From Pseudoscleropodium purum (Eukaryota > Streptophyta > Bryopsida > Hypnales > Brachytheciaceae), in the NCBI GenBank assembly GCA_963969395.1, contig OZ017796.1:47296243-47360242 (forward strand): DNA of 64,000 nt, read 5' to 3'. Every line of letters starts with the position of its first letter. The stretch's first letter is position 1. Of the stretch, positions 11,491-24,549 are shown piece after piece. The notes beneath the pieces were generated by a model. The model did no database searches. It had not been told where the DNA came from and worked only from the letters and a program-made list of their open reading frames with translations. Position numbers and translations under genes: made by a program.

Positions 11491-12852
11491 CTTATTGTTA
11501 TCGGTATATATGTCTCACCTCTTCCCAACCTTTCCTATGAGTCTCACCTTTGTCTTTCTCCTATTAGTCTCTAACAATATTCAACAACCAAATTTCTACA
11601 ATTATTACACAATCCGTAAGAATAACAAAAAAACTATTTAAAATTTTTTTTCCCTCATATCATGGTCATTTCTACGGTGCATACACAAGACATTTTTATA
11701 ATAAAGAGAATCAAATATCTCTTCTTCCTTAAATACGAATTAAATTTGATATCATCATTACAACTAAGTCATGCTTTTTGTTGAGCAAATTAAAGCAAGC
11801 TAAATTTTTTCAAGCACCTTCCATTGTTAGTATCCTATGTTCAAAAGAAAGATTACTTGTTATATTCAATATTAACAAAAATATCATATTTTGAACTAGT
11901 TGTATAAAACTTCAATTGTGCAATAGTTGTGACTCATTGTTTCATTATAAGAACTTCCTCTTTTTCTAGTGATCAAATTATTATTGTAACTACTTTTGTA
12001 GTTTTTGTTAAGATTTTGTACTTTTGTTGGAAGAATTGTTGGTGACTAGATGAAATTGTATTCTTGCATAGTAGAGGAAGAAATTTGAGTGCTTCACTAC
12101 ATTTAGAAAATGTGACAAATTGGGCTAGCTTCATGGTAATGTAAATTGCAACTTCAAGAGGGAGTTTTCTACAATTCACTACATTGCAATTGGCTTTGCA
12201 CTAATTTATCTAATTTAGTGTCCTTTAAGTTGTTGTGTCCACATAGCTTGGTGATCTTCTTTAACTTTATGTATTTTCATTTCATTTATTTTGCCACTAT
12301 TTGGTTAATTTTTTCCACAAGTTATAGATTGAAAGTAGGCATTGTAGGTCAACATTATGTTCAAGATTGTTCAATTTGACAATTGCATTTTATGTGGGTT
12401 CTAGTTTCCTTTTTTGTAGATAGATAGGATTTAGTAGGATTGCAAGTTCAAGAGTTATGGTTTGCAATGGCTCTAAAGCAAGTACCATTGTCCATGTTTG
12501 AATTGCAGTTGCTGAAGAAAATTGATCCCCAACATGGAGGATGAGTATCGGATCCTTGAATCCACTACCAATATAAAACAATCTAGTCATAAGTCCAAGG
12601 ACTCTGATTGTGTCTTGCTAAATAATTATAGGTCCCTTATTTCGATTGCTCAACGAATTACCTCCATTGATCTCAACATTGTGGTTTTGGATGCTTGGAT
12701 AATTTCTCTTCCCCACAAACTAGTAGGCGATGCTGAAGTAGCTATGAGTTTAGCCAACATTTGCAAGACTTATGGGCTCCAAGATTGCCCTAGCTAGGAA
12801 GAGTCTATACATGGCGCTGACTATAAAGAAACACAAGTGCACTATAAGATTA
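11491..12852. other. AT-rich gene-free stretch
   Basis: Open frames at 12146-12379 and 12522-12797 on the plus strand are under 92 codons and match nothing I recognise. They may be relics of a longer coding sequence, since 12400-12830 is less AT-rich than its surroundings, but neither motifs nor splice structure support a gene. Confidence 0.3.
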
Positions 12853-13028
12853 CACTACAAAAAATCCATGTTTTTATAATTGATACATTTTTACTGATGT
12901 CCACTTGTTTTTATGTTACATTTGATGCTACAATTAACGTCTTGACATTACATCAAATGTTATTGTTGACATAAAAACAAGTAGATGTCAAGAAAAATGC
13001 ATCAATAAGACATGAGTTTCTTATGGTG
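12853..13028. mobile_element. CACTA-like MITE, 176 bp (copy 1)
   Basis: The left end reads CACTACAAAAAATCCATG and the right end CATGAGTTTCTTATGGTG, inverted repeats that match the CACTACAAGAAA start of CACTA (EnSpm) elements. Inner arms also pair (gtccacttgtttttatgt with acataaaaacaagtagat), so the whole element can fold as a hairpin. No convincing 3-bp target duplication is seen. The element at 26292-26464 is nearly the same length and has matching ends. Confidence 0.7.
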
Positions 13029-14099
13029 TTTGTAGCAAAGTAGAAAGGTGTGACAAGCTTCTATTGAAAAAAATTGATAGTGCGTGGAAACATGTTTGCA
13101 AGTGATGTGCTTTGGAAACAAATATAAAGTTGAAGAAGAGTCTTTGTTTTCCTCAACAAGCATAACCATGTCAAAAATGAAAGTATATTTTTTACATGGT
13201 AAGCCAATATTGGAAAAAGATCATATTTTGCATAGAAAACCAATACACATTTTGCGTGGCAAGCTAAGATAATTTTTGTAAGAGAAATAGTCCTAGCTAA
13301 TTATTACTACTACATATGTAAGTGGCACTTCAAAATTCATCATGTGGCAAGAAAATACTTATTGAGAGGATTTCTTTGGATTGCCTACTAGAATCAACAA
13401 ATCTACCGCATTATAATGTAAATCATGCTCAAATGCTTATATGGACACTATTAGGTGTAGTTATTTTACTCAATAAATCAATCCACACTTCTTTTTGGTC
13501 TTGTATCAAAGGGAAGGAGGTTGTGTGAATTAATTGAACAAAAAAATGCATCTAGAGTGGATGTGAAGACATTTGTTTTGGTCTTTATGTGAAAATCAAG
13601 CCAATGCCACAATATAGGATAAAACTTTTTGCAAGATGTTGCTTGAATTTTTGGGTACATATGCATGTCCATTATGCAAAAAGGAAAAACTGTAAACAAG
13701 CCTAGTTGCATCCCTCCTACAAAATTTTATACCTACAATTATGGCTTGAATGTAAATTACTAATGTGAATATACCATTTCTTTTATAAATACCTGCACAA
13801 CACAAGAAGCTCTTCCCTTGTAGCATTGGATAATTGTTAGTGAAAGGTATTACCCAAACTTTCTCATAGGTAGCTATTGTCAACACAAAGCCCTTCTCCT
13901 TAGATCTAGAGTCAACAAAGTTGTATTCAAAAAGTTTTGATGAAAGCCCTCATATTTCAATAAGAAAAAAATATTCTAAGCATTCTTATGTTGCTTTAAG
14001 GCATTTTCAACCTCGAAAGGTTAAATACCTTACCTAAAAGGAATATATGTACTAATTCATTAGATCATCATATATACATCCATTCAATTTTTTTAATAC
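13029..14099. other. AT-rich gene-free stretch
   Basis: Open frames are short on both strands and show no recognisable domain. Nothing repetitive was identified by eye except weak similarity to generic AT-rich filler. Confidence 0.25.
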
Positions 14100-14640
14100 T
14101 TAACCTCTAAATGCACCATTACTAAACTCATGGTTGTCATAACAGGCGAGTTAGGGTCATCGGACGGGACGGACGGACGGTCCAGACGGCTTTAATTTTG
14201 TAACTTGTGCAATTTTGCGGAATGACACGTCACCTCGTCCGCGCCCTGACGACCTTGTCTGCACCTAGCATGTTCCTTAATCCACATGGCATCCACGTGG
14301 CCTATTTTTCCGTTATCAAAAAGTCAACTATGTATTGACTGTATCGGATGGGCGGGACCTCTAACAGACGGGCGAACCGGACGTCCATCCACTATGACAA
14401 CCATGACTAAGCTTTGAAGTTAGGATAAAAGTATACCAACGTTACTATTTTTGATAGTTTTTTTTAGTTAAATACCTTTTGAGGTTTAATTTTAAAATCA
14501 AAAATCTGACTTTAAGAAAATTAGTTACACGTTTTCTATTGAAGTCTATGCAAAAATATTCATTGCAAATATGGAATACCTCTAAGAGCCTAAAATATCA
14601 AAAATCAAGATTTGAAAAAACAAACCTTGGATACTTCACT
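14100..14640 (-). mobile_element. P1-family (TTAA-ended) element in reverse orientation, truncated, with nested insert
   Basis: It starts TTAACCTCTAAATGCACCA, the reverse of the right ends of P1 copies. After the nested element at 14129-14405 it continues with 'gctttgaagtta' and 'aaaatcaaaaatctga', the reverse of P1 'cttcaaagttga' and 'tcagatttttgat'. The far end is not recognisable past about 14640. Confidence 0.55.
14129..14405. mobile_element. 277-bp element with perfect 13-bp inverted termini
   Basis: The ends are CATGGTTGTCATA and TATGACAACCATG, a perfect 13-bp inverted repeat. Flanks ACTAAACT and ACTAAGCT match at 7 of 8 positions, which fits an 8-bp target duplication as in hAT elements. 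The interior is CpG-rich with GGACGGACGG near the left end and GGACGTCC near the right. The termini differ from the 4067 element (CAGGGTTGAC) at 2 of 10 positions, so the two may be distant relatives. Confidence 0.82.
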
Positions 14641-15115
14641 AGTGGTTACTTTAAAAAAAACTAGAGACCTACTACAAGGTACATTATAAATGTTGGAGTT
14701 AACAATTTAAAAAATATTCAAGTCACTACAGCATCATTTTTTTGAAGCACATTGTATTATAACTACTATACAATACATTGTAATGATATATAATACATAG
14801 TTTGTACTCTACATAAGGGATAGTCTACAAGGAAAGGAAAAAATCTACATAAAGAGGAGCTATCCCTATACTATATCATAACTCCTAAACTTTGAAACCA
14901 ATTTATTTGCTAGGTACATATTTTAAGATTTTGGGATCCTAAACCACTACATTGATGAATGAAAATGTTAGGCTTAGCCAATAAAAATACCACTTGCGGT
15001 GGGGTTCAATTTCTATGAGGTTTTTTCTCTTATTGTACATGTGTGATCAATTCTAAAATCGTGTATAAATTTTAGATTACAGTAGGGAAATGTTTGAATG
15101 CCTCAAATTTCAATT

Positions 15116-16042
15116 TTAACCTCTAAAGTTCCTTGACTATGTTTTCACTAAAAACGCTCCAAAACTGCCATTTTCAGGATGAGTATAAAAAAAAATTTAA
15201 CATTTTTGGACACATCCAACCTTAGGATCTTGTGGTATGATAATTTGAAAAGATGTGAAAAAATTTCAGAAATTTCCACCGTGTAGATTGCAAGATATTA
15301 GCCCTTTAATTGACAAAAAGCCTTTTTATGGCCCTGCAAAAAACCAGGCAGCTACACTTCACAAGGTCACATTTGTATGAAAAAATGCCCAAAATGGTTG
15401 CAACTCTTTGGATTCATTCTTCAAGGCAAGTTGGCTACATGCTTGAAAAATTTCAAATAATTTGGAATTGTACAACACATAGGAAAAAAATAATAAGTAG
15501 AAAGAAGTAGAGGATGAATCAAAATACTAAGTTGTTAATACTTTAGTTATGGAATTGAAAAATGCCAATCTCAATGGTTGTAATGTTGTAATAAACAATC
15601 TTCAACTAATGTTTTGTTTTTTTTCAAAAATATTGAAAATTGAGTTTAATAAAGAACTTCAAAACTTATTTTGGAGTAGAAAATCCATGACTACTCGCAA
15701 ATTTAAACACCTCATAACTTTTGACTCATTGGTCAAAATGGAATGATTCAAAGCTTTCAATGTATATATGAATCTAGAAAATTAATTTCAAATTTTTGCT
15801 TTTGAAAAAAGTGATTTTTTCAGATCTGCCCGGACTGCCCGAGTTGAGAAACAAACTACATATAAGGCCATATCTTTTGATTCATATTTTTGAATGTCCT
15901 GAAATTTAGTGCACATGAAAGATATTCCTTGTTCACACCTTCTATTTAAATTTGGGCCAAAAATATGGAAATCTCTACTCACATGCACTTGCCCAAAAAA
16001 GTTATGTTGTCAAAAAACACACCTTGGTCCTTTAGGGATTAA
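15116..16042 (+). mobile_element. TTAA-ended (piggyBac-like) element, P2 family copy 1, 927 bp
   Basis: It is bounded by TTAA (15116-15119 and 16039-16042), with termini CCTCTAAAGTTCC and GGTCCTTTAGGGA, which are imperfect inverted repeats. The interior aligns end to end with 47526-48425: 'ttccttgactatgtttt', 'gatcttgt(g/a)gtatg', 'atttccacc(g/t)tgt', 'cacttcacaag', 'caagttggctacatgct', 'cataacttttgactcattg' and 'gattcaaagctttc'. Open frames of 60-66 codons inside are not conserved as proteins between the two copies. No transposase is present. Confidence 0.75.
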
Positions 16043-18480
16043 TTACCATAGGGTGAAGAAAAAAGGATAAAAAAATAGATGTAGAATAAAACAGGGACAT
16101 ATCTAATGTAATATAGTAGCATAAGATGAGATTTGGAGGCTTAGAAGGGCCATTTCAAGCCTATTTGCAAGTTGTGAACTAGTATATTGTTGAGTAGAAT
16201 TTTCAAATAAATAAATAAATATTGATTTCTTTTATAAATTTATAATTTTTTTAATAAATTAAACAATGTCAAATAATATTATTAGACGTGATAAGGCCTC
16301 AACCATATCAAATTTTGTTGTAGCAAAGTTTCCAATCATGTATAAGCCAAGGGTTTTTTCCATTAAAATTAAATTAAAAAATAAGTTTTATTAAATCATG
16401 TCATTAAACTGTCCTATACTATTCATGCCTTAAAATTTGATGATTTTTATTTTATTTTGCCATTGTTCCATGTTGTTCAGAAATTTGCAACCCTCTAGAG
16501 GCTTGAAATCCCCTCTACTGCTAAATATCTCCCAAATGTTATGAAAATTTTCAATTCATATGAATTACAACGTATAATGAAGTATCCAGGGTTGAATCTC
16601 AAATACATTGGATCTTGGAGAAATCACATTGGAAATTTATTTAAAATAATTGTAGAGTAGATTTTGAAAAGCCATAAATCAATCGTAGTTGTGCACATTA
16701 TATCTTTTAATTTTAGATTTTTTATAATAACCTTGATTTTAGATTTGACATAGAAAAAAAGATTGAAAGACTTCAAATAAATTTTGTAGTTTGAATTCCC
16801 TCTTAGTCAAACATTATAATAACTCAATCCAAAAGAGATATTTTGCGTTTTCTTCCCTTATGCATGTGATTTATAACTTTTCTAGTTTTAATTCATATGG
16901 TTAGAATTTTTGTAACATTGATGAAACTTATCAAAATTTGAACTTTTTGTTTAGTTTTGAGTAAACACCAAGAAATTTAGAAAAGGCCTTGGGCACTTAG
17001 AAGTTAAAGGTAATTTAGAAGCAAGATTGGCATACAAGGAAAAAAAGCTTGAAATAAAATTTAACATGTAGTCTCAAAGAAATTGATTATTGTTTCTTAT
17101 ATTACTCTTTAAGAATATAATAATAAAATTAATAAAATGCAAAGAAGGATGTATAGCAGTGCTTTTTTGGATGAAATAGTGCCAAATTGTAGTAATTGAA
17201 AATAAAATTGTGTATTAAATGGCAATAAAGTGTGAGGTTTTTTGCTAGAAAAATTCAAATGAAAAAAATCTTGGATGAAATTACTAGATCATTGTGGACA
17301 AAAACATAATTATAGACATGTGATTTGTGCTAATGTGATATTTTCTATTCAATATGTGAACAAGTGTTGAAATTCAAAGCACCACTTTAACATTTCATAT
17401 TGTAATTTTGACACTTTATAAAAAATGAAAAAAAAAATTGATTTACAAACTTAACAATCTTGATCTCAAACACAAGTTTGAAGAACAAGTTTTTCACAAT
17501 TTAGGGTTGTCTTGTCCAACATTATTTTTGTACGCACTTAGTGTTGTGTTGCCATATCATGTCATGTGTCATATTTGACATGTGTTAAGTGTATTGGACA
17601 ACCCTCTTGAACAAAAAATTTCAAATATCATCATATATTTTAATAATATTTTAAAATATTTCAATATTTCAATATTTTATGAATATTCTTGTGTGGAAAT
17701 GGAAGGGCATAGATGTCATGTACAACTCTATGTTGCCATGTGTGATAAACAACCGTGGTTCACATTGACAAAAGCTAAGTAACTCCTAAAGGAACAATTG
17801 AAGAAGCCTAATTGAGGCCTCATAATTCTTGTATTACAATTGTGAATATAGTAAGTGAAGAATAAGATTAGTACATTCATGCACAATATTGAATCATTTC
17901 TAGAAAATCAAGTCAATAGAGTCTAAAAATAGAATTATTTTTTAAAATCCTTTTTTATTTCATCATACAAACAAATTTATAGATTGCCATCTAAATTTAG
18001 AAATATTTTTCATCAAAACTTTCCTAAAATTGTGGTATATAATTTGTACAAGGACTTTTTTTGTCCATTTCTATTTATTCTCTCACCAACACATGCAGTG
18101 GTCTTTGAATGTTTTTTTGTGATATAGAATTTCTCCCCACTCTAATTATATTTGACAACATGAGTGATTGATGTGGTCATTTTCAAAAACATCAATACTT
18201 GCTCATTTGAAAGTTGATTCATCATTCTTCAACTGCTTGAAAAGACCTTGAAACTAGAAAGGTCTTTGGAAAAAACTACCAACCTATGTTTGCTTTGTTG
18301 CCACTACACCTCAACTATGAGATCACTTTCAATGTTCAAGGGAACAATGGAGATGAATTGAACTCACTGTTGAAATTTCAATCAGTGACATTGCTTTCAG
18401 TATTCGATCTTGAATACTTGTAAGCAAGTTCACAAATAAAGACCTTTATTCACGTTTGCTCACGTGGTTTTAAAAATCTT
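16043..18480. other. AT-rich intergenic DNA with repeat fragments
   Basis: At about 16986-17006 'ggcacttagaagttaa' resembles an eroded right end of the TTAA-ended family. Segment 17255-17430 is the same repeat as 40160-40500 and contains the empty counterpart (gtgctaatgtgat, 17327-17339) of the insertion at 40244. No gene is evident. Confidence 0.4.
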
Positions 18481-18489
18481 GTAAATTTT

Positions 18490-18720
18490 AAATACAAGAG
18501 ATTCGAGTAGAGTATTTTGAAGCACATACTCTACTCAAATTTTCAATTCTAGACATGTAGTTAAATTGGAGTATCAAGAGAGGCACTTTGGAAAGGTACA
18601 TGATGCCATTGAGATTGAATAGCACTTGGCACATAGAGGGGCCCAAAACAAGACTAGGGTGAGAGTACAAAAGCCCTAAATACAACACTTTGGTCATTTC
18701 ATGAACATTCATTAGAAGAA
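18490..18720 (-). pseudogene. Decayed lectin receptor kinase fragment (kinase C-terminal exon)
   Basis: The minus-strand translation contains NVHEMTKVLYLGLLYSHPSL and SMCQVLFNLN. These correspond to NINEMTKVLCLGLLCSHPSP and SMRQVLLILN of the gene at 29069-32326. Key residues of kinase subdomain XI are changed (the invariant Arg of 'RPS' is Gly here), and the reading frame has no upstream kinase. With the fragment at 20900-21110 it preserves exon order on the minus strand, so it looks like a broken duplicate of the same gene, separated by later insertions. Confidence 0.8.
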
Positions 18721-20032
18721 ATACTTGTTCATCACAATTGGTCATTATAAACAACAACTAAGTGTCCTATACCAATATCCTACAACTGTAGCCATTGGTA
18801 TAGTACCAAACCTTACCTATACATTGTTTTAGTTGCAAAGCAATCATAGAATGAAGTGTAGGATGGTAGGAATGGAAAAAAAGTTCAAATTTAGAATTGA
18901 TACAAGCTATTCTCCATCCACTATTCATCACAATTGTTAGTGACTTGTAGACAAGTTTTCACTCTATAGAATCCACTGCGTCAATTTGTAGTTGCAAAAA
19001 AACTAAATTTGACTAAAAAACAACTACAACTACATTTGCACAAAAATTGGGCTCATTAAGTAAACAATTGCAACTATAAACGACTTTAGAACCTAAGGTA
19101 GATTCTATCATGTTGATAATTAGTTGAAAAGACACAACAACAAATATAGATTGATTATAATTCTACTTTAAAAAAAGTGACCTAGTAGCATTTTAACATC
19201 CTTCTATAATACATTGTTGGAGTTGTGGAATAGTCATACAATATTCATTGAGTAGTCATGGCAAACATTCTAACGTGGTAGATATAGGTTTGATCTAAAG
19301 ATTCGTGATCAAGATTTTAGGGTTCCTCTTCAAAATTAGGAAACCCCTTAGCTGCCTCCTCATTGCAATTGCCTCTTATTGATGCTACCCACAAACTTGT
19401 TCTTGCCCCTTATTGTCATTGCTTCTTGTTTTCATAACATATTTTTATATTCTCCCTTGTAGCATGATGTGATTTTTTTGCTACAATTGTTCTTGCTTCT
19501 TGTTAGATTACAAGATAGTATTTGTTCTCTTTCACTTTTATAAATTGCATTCTTTATTCTCTTTTGTGAGGCCATTTTAATTTAGAATCCTTTAGTTTGC
19601 AAATCACTTGGTGCTAGTAATTACAACATTAGATGATTATGTGAATTTTAATTTATATTGTATGAATGTGGTGAAAGGTAGAAACCAATAGTAGGTATTG
19701 AAGAACTTTGGAGGGATTTATACCTTTGTGTGTACAATTTGCAATGTGTAAAGAATCCAAATGGACATTTGTGAATTTCTGTTCAACTCTATTGTCTCTA
19801 CGTATGAATAACATGTGTAATGGTCATTGTAACTCTTTCTTTGGTCTCACTCATGTGGAGAGTGTTTTTAAAAATGTTGCAACTACAATGTCATTTCTAT
19901 TTTTGCGTTGTTTTAATTGTTTTCCAATTTTTGTTGAAGGCACAGATAATTGTTACCTAGATTTTTTATATTGTCACACAAAAGATAAATTTCAATCATT
20001 CAATGTGTAAAGAATGACATTATGAAAAATTT
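18721..20032. other. AT-rich stretch between two kinase relics
   Basis: No gene is seen. The stretch 19320-19520 has imperfect TTGC/CTTATTG repeats. A 100-codon plus-strand frame at 19708-20010 shows no domain I recognise. The stretch lies where an intron of the decayed receptor kinase copy would be expected. Confidence 0.3.
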
Positions 20033-20250
20033 CAACCCTCAGGAGGTCTATGAGTTTTGAATCCCCTATTGCAATTAAAGAAGAAAATTCTTTATTTTTT
20101 ATTTTTTTTTATGAAAGCATATGATGTAGCACTACTGGTGTCACATCAGTATTACATCAAATTTTACTATTTTCTTACTCTCTTTTTTTCAATTAAATAT
20201 TTTTTGTATTTGCACCGTGGGTGCCAAAAATTGAAAGTTTAATGGCCCTA
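20033..20250 (+). repeat. Dispersed repeat, counterpart of 3668-3899
   Basis: It matches the reverse complement of 3668-3899 through gagttttgaa(c/t)cccc, the GCACTACT block, TCACATCAG and the AATGGCCCT end. It is about 220 bp. The class is unknown. Confidence 0.5.
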
Positions 20251-20899
20251 CCATGGTTTTCCTATTGCTTTGGAATGAGTTCATCCCACTTTCATGACTA
20301 GAAAAATAATTGCTTCAATTGAAAGTCAAATTGCCAATATAAATTGCAATTCAATTGTTACCGAGGATTGACTATGAAACAAATGTGAGCATCCCATGTT
20401 ATGTAGAAAAACTAAAAGACGATTATTGGAATGTTTTCTCATAATTTATCATAAAAAAATTAGAAGTAAGAAAATTTAAAAAATGATTAAATTATAAAAA
20501 TAGAAAATCCTTCATTGACGTCCAATACAATTGCCATGCCACCCTGCCTATAGAAATTTTGACATGCATCATAATTGTTTTATAGTGTAAATACTTTTCT
20601 ATGATAATAAAAATGCCACATAGGGTGGCATACAGTGTTGTAATGCTACAACACTAAACACATTGGTAGAACTTATTGATGTACTTCTAATTAAGACAAG
20701 TATGAGAAATAAGTCCATAGTCTTCTACAACTACATTTTCAAGAACAACTTATCCACAATGACTATAATTCCCTAGATTAGCATTAGTCACACATGTCTC
20801 TTACAATTCAAAAAGTAGTAGCAAATGTAGTAAAAAAAAACTCAATTTTTCATTGATATTAGGTCTCTATATAGAATGAGTTTGTTGCGTTGAGACTAC

Positions 20900-21110
20900 A
20901 TGACTTCTTTCATATGTGCTACACCTATTCTATCAACAACTTCACCTCCCACCCTCCATGGTAGATGGATTTCTTCCACAAGCCACCTTCAACAGGAAAG
21001 CTCAAAAGTTGTACACATCCGTCTACTCTATTTGTTTTATCTCCCATCCTCAATTTGCATCCTACCTACCATCAAAAAGAATATCTACACTATTGGTTGG
21101 TCCATGAGTT
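20900..21110 (-). pseudogene. Decayed lectin receptor kinase fragment (DVYSFG exon region)
   Basis: On the minus strand 20930-21040 matches the gene segment 29390-29500. The counterpart of ACGGATGTGTATAGC (TDVYS) and of GTGGCTTGCGGGAAG (VACGK) can be followed with several changes, including a missing G in the GGG codon and a small deletion just before the EVKLL segment. Stops interrupt it. It is the upstream partner of the fragment at 18490-18720. Confidence 0.75.
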
Positions 21111-21706
21111 CTATTTTGCCTCCATTCAAATTCCAAAAACACATATAGTTAGAAATATTTAAAGTGCATGCCATTGAGGCATCTATAGTCACATAATACA
21201 TCTATTATCATGCAAAATCAAAGGTTTGTGGAATTTGTGAAATTGTAAAAATTTGACTTAAGAATGTAAGGGGGCTACATGACTATGACATTTGTTTTAT
21301 TAGATCTCTACTAGACAATGACTAGAGAGTTCTAGCAACTGGTATAAAAATTAGCCAAATAAAATCAATAAATTACCATCTTCATTTTAGTATTTTAGGT
21401 CGAATAATCAAATGGAAAATTAGGAATATGAAAAATGAAACACTTATGAGAAAGAAACAAAGATTGTTTGTCTTCTCCATCAAGAGCAAGTAGGTTTTAA
21501 CTGCCCTCTACAAGCCCCTACCAATTCCTAGTTGAGTAGTCCAAGAGTATAGCCAATTATGACCAATCTTTGTATTCAAAATTCACCATGAAATTCAAAA
21601 AAATAAAAAATATTCGGCAACTATCTCAATTATCTTTAAAAACCATTCATTGAGAGTATCAAAAGAAGGAAAGATAAGCTCTTTATACAAGAAGAGTGGT
21701 AGGAGG
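21111..21706. other. AT-rich gene-free stretch
   Basis: No open frame of note, repeat or structured motif was recognised here. Confidence 0.25.
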
Positions 21707-22355
21707 TTAAACCCTAAATGCCGAAGGCCTTTTTTGAATTTCTTAAAATTTGCTCCAAATTGAACAAAAAGCCAATATTTTGAAAAAAATTATCATTTTT
21801 TATAAATTATAATTGTACAAATTCAAACTAGAGATGCAAGAGATCACATGGAAAAAAAAAAAAAAAAAAACATCTCTTATGGATTCAAAGACTATAATGT
21901 TTTGATCATGAGGTTAAATCTATGAAAATGATTTGAAGTCTTTCAATCTTCTTATCACATGTCCAATCTAGAAAATTATCCACCAAAAATATGAGGTTAA
22001 AGGGCATAACATTCACAACCCCAATCAATTTACAGCTTGAAAAATTTACTCTACAATTTTTTTAAATGAATTTCTAATGTGATTTTTTCTCCAATATCTA
22101 GTTCATTTGAGACTCATTTCCAAAAATCCTCAATACTATAGAAAATCAAAATTGCAATGGACACCCTTGCTCAAAATCTTGAATTGAAAAATTACAATGA
22201 ATCATTTTAAAATGAGATTTTTGATGCTAAAACTAAACTTCAAAAATAATTTTTCAAAAATATAAACTACTAAAAATAGTAATTTGGTTAGATTTTATAT
22301 AACTTCAAAGTATTGTTGACATTAAAATTTGGTGCCTCAAACATTTAGAGCTTAA
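21707..22355 (+). mobile_element. TTAA-ended (piggyBac-like) element, P1 family copy C, 649 bp, uninterrupted
   Basis: The left end is TTAA then ACCCTAAATGCCGAAGGCC. The right end is GGTGCCTCAAACATTTAGAGC then TTAA (22352-22355). The termini are inverted repeats of about 20 bp with mismatches. This copy gives the uninterrupted reference for inserts in copies A, B and D: it reads straight through at the points where they carry the 4067, 8700 and 26072 elements. A poly-A run of 20 lies at about 21850-21869. It has no coding capacity. Confidence 0.75.
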
Positions 22356-24530
22356 ACAACTTATATAAGATATGTAAATTAGGATTAATAGGAGCTCAAC
22401 CATTTATGATTATATTGTGCAAATAAAGATTGTAGTACACAACAGATTGAGTGCCTCAACTAACATCAAATGTGCAATAAAAATTAAGTAGAAATGTATA
22501 ACAAATACACCTTCAAATATCCCTTAGTAGATAAGGAGTCCCTCTAATTAGCTAGGAACAAATACACATAGTTGAGGATGACCTTTGGGAATACTACTGT
22601 TGCCCATGATTGTTGTCAAGTGAGAAACTAAGGCCAAGCAATTCTCATTCCACCAAAGGAGAATCAAAGAGTGTGAATATAAAAAAGAAGTGAAGACTTT
22701 ACTAAATGATAAACCATTATCTTTAAGCAAAGCAAAACACACAACTCTCTGCAAAAACGGTCACAAAACTTGACTTGACAACAATGTTAATCAAATGAGC
22801 TCTCTACCTAAACACCCAAAACCTATGATGGATGAATTCTAATTTTTGGATGAAATTCATCCAAAATTTAGAAGAATTCCTAAGGAAGTTCATCTAACAC
22901 TACAATTCCATGTTGAATAGCTCTAATGTCACTTCACATGACAATTGAGTTATAAGCAAGAATTGTGCTTAAAGTAGAATTTCAAACTTCATTTAGGCAT
23001 AATAGAGTAACTTAAAAAAATGAGACATATGTTAATATGAAAAATTAAAATTAATTTCAAAACAAAAATCCATCCAAGATTTCAAGCCTCCAATCAAAAG
23101 TTATAGACAAAATTCAAAGAGGGGTTGGAAGGGACAGTTCCAAACATTCTCTCTGAATTTTGTCCATAATTTTTTTTCAAAGTCTCAAAATCAGAAAAAA
23201 TATTGGAAATAAGAGCTATCTTGATTTACCAACTTTTTTTTAGATCAAAGGTTTTTAAAAAAAAATATTCTATTATGTCCAAATGAGGTCTAAAGTTCTA
23301 CATTGAATACAATTCTTGTGTTTTTGATAATGAGAAGTCAAGCTTTCATCTTCAAATTGTCCCATATCCTTTGAGGATGCATGATGAACAATGGATTTCA
23401 TTATTAAAATAACATGTTGACTATTTATTCTCATTGGATGTCAATGAAATAATTTCTCAATTATCCCATTAAAATAATTCTTGATGATGGATGGTCAAAT
23501 GATAGATTGGTATCTAATTCAATGGATTGTTATTGGATCCTTGACAAACTATCTTTACATTTATTTGTAGATTTGGTTGTTTTGTCCCAAAATTAGCAAA
23601 AATATTTGGCACCTTTAAAAAAAATCTAAACAAAACATGCTATCTAAGTACAATTATGTGCAAATTGTCTTGAATTGATGAATTGCCTTCAATTCAATAT
23701 GTGAACCAAGCCGTAATTTTATATGTTGGTTTTTTGGCTAATTGCTTTTTCAAACTCAAAAGAAAATTACCAAAATTCCACAAAAAAAATTTAGATTTTT
23801 TATGAATTAAATGATTATGCTTTGGCAACAACCAAATGACTATAGAAAACCATCCAATGACATGTAAAACGAAGGGTAAAAAGTTGTGTCACCCCATAAA
23901 TTCATTGTTCTATGTTTGAGAAGAACCAATAGCTAGTTCAAAATTAGCCATTGGAATTGGAAAAAAAGAAATCAGTTGCACTCTGAAAGCATTTGCAAAA
24001 AAATGGTGAAAAATCTATAAAACTTATATTTTGAATAAACAATAGAGAAAATTATTTGACTCTATACTTGAAAAAACAACTCAATTTGGAAAGAATTGAA
24101 GAAAAATAGTTGGTAAAACTCAAAAAAATTCCTGAATATTGTCCCTATTTATTGCTAAGGTAGACTAGCCTATAGCCACCATTTACCTATTACCACCGTC
24201 CTATTTTTGGCCCCATTACTACCACAAAACTCATTCAAATCCATTTACTTTTATGACAAAATCAATGCATTAATTTCAACTTGAATAACATGTCAATCCT
24301 TGATTGGTGGATACATAAGTACTAATAGATACACTCCAAGGTAGTTAAGGGTTGTTAATAGGGCATTTAAGACTCCACACTCTGAGCAATTATGTAATTT
24401 AAGGATAAACGACTTTAAAAATTCACAAAAATTATAATTTTAATGAAAAAAGTATAATTCTTCTTGGATTTGATTCTTGAAACAAGTGCACATTTCTAAA
24501 GAAAATGTGTGTCTCCCTTGAAGTTGGCCC
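22356..24530. other. AT-rich gene-free stretch
   Basis: I find no gene, no clear terminal repeats and no structured array in this stretch. Some blocks (for example 23040-23290) look like generic members of the AT-rich repeat background but could not be paired by eye. Confidence 0.25.
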
Positions 24531-24549
24531 TAAATTATTCAGATTGCAA

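Noticed and set aside
12522..12797. 91-codon plus-strand frame as a gene
   Set aside because: It has no motif, no splice context and an AT-rich setting; it cannot be distinguished from chance.
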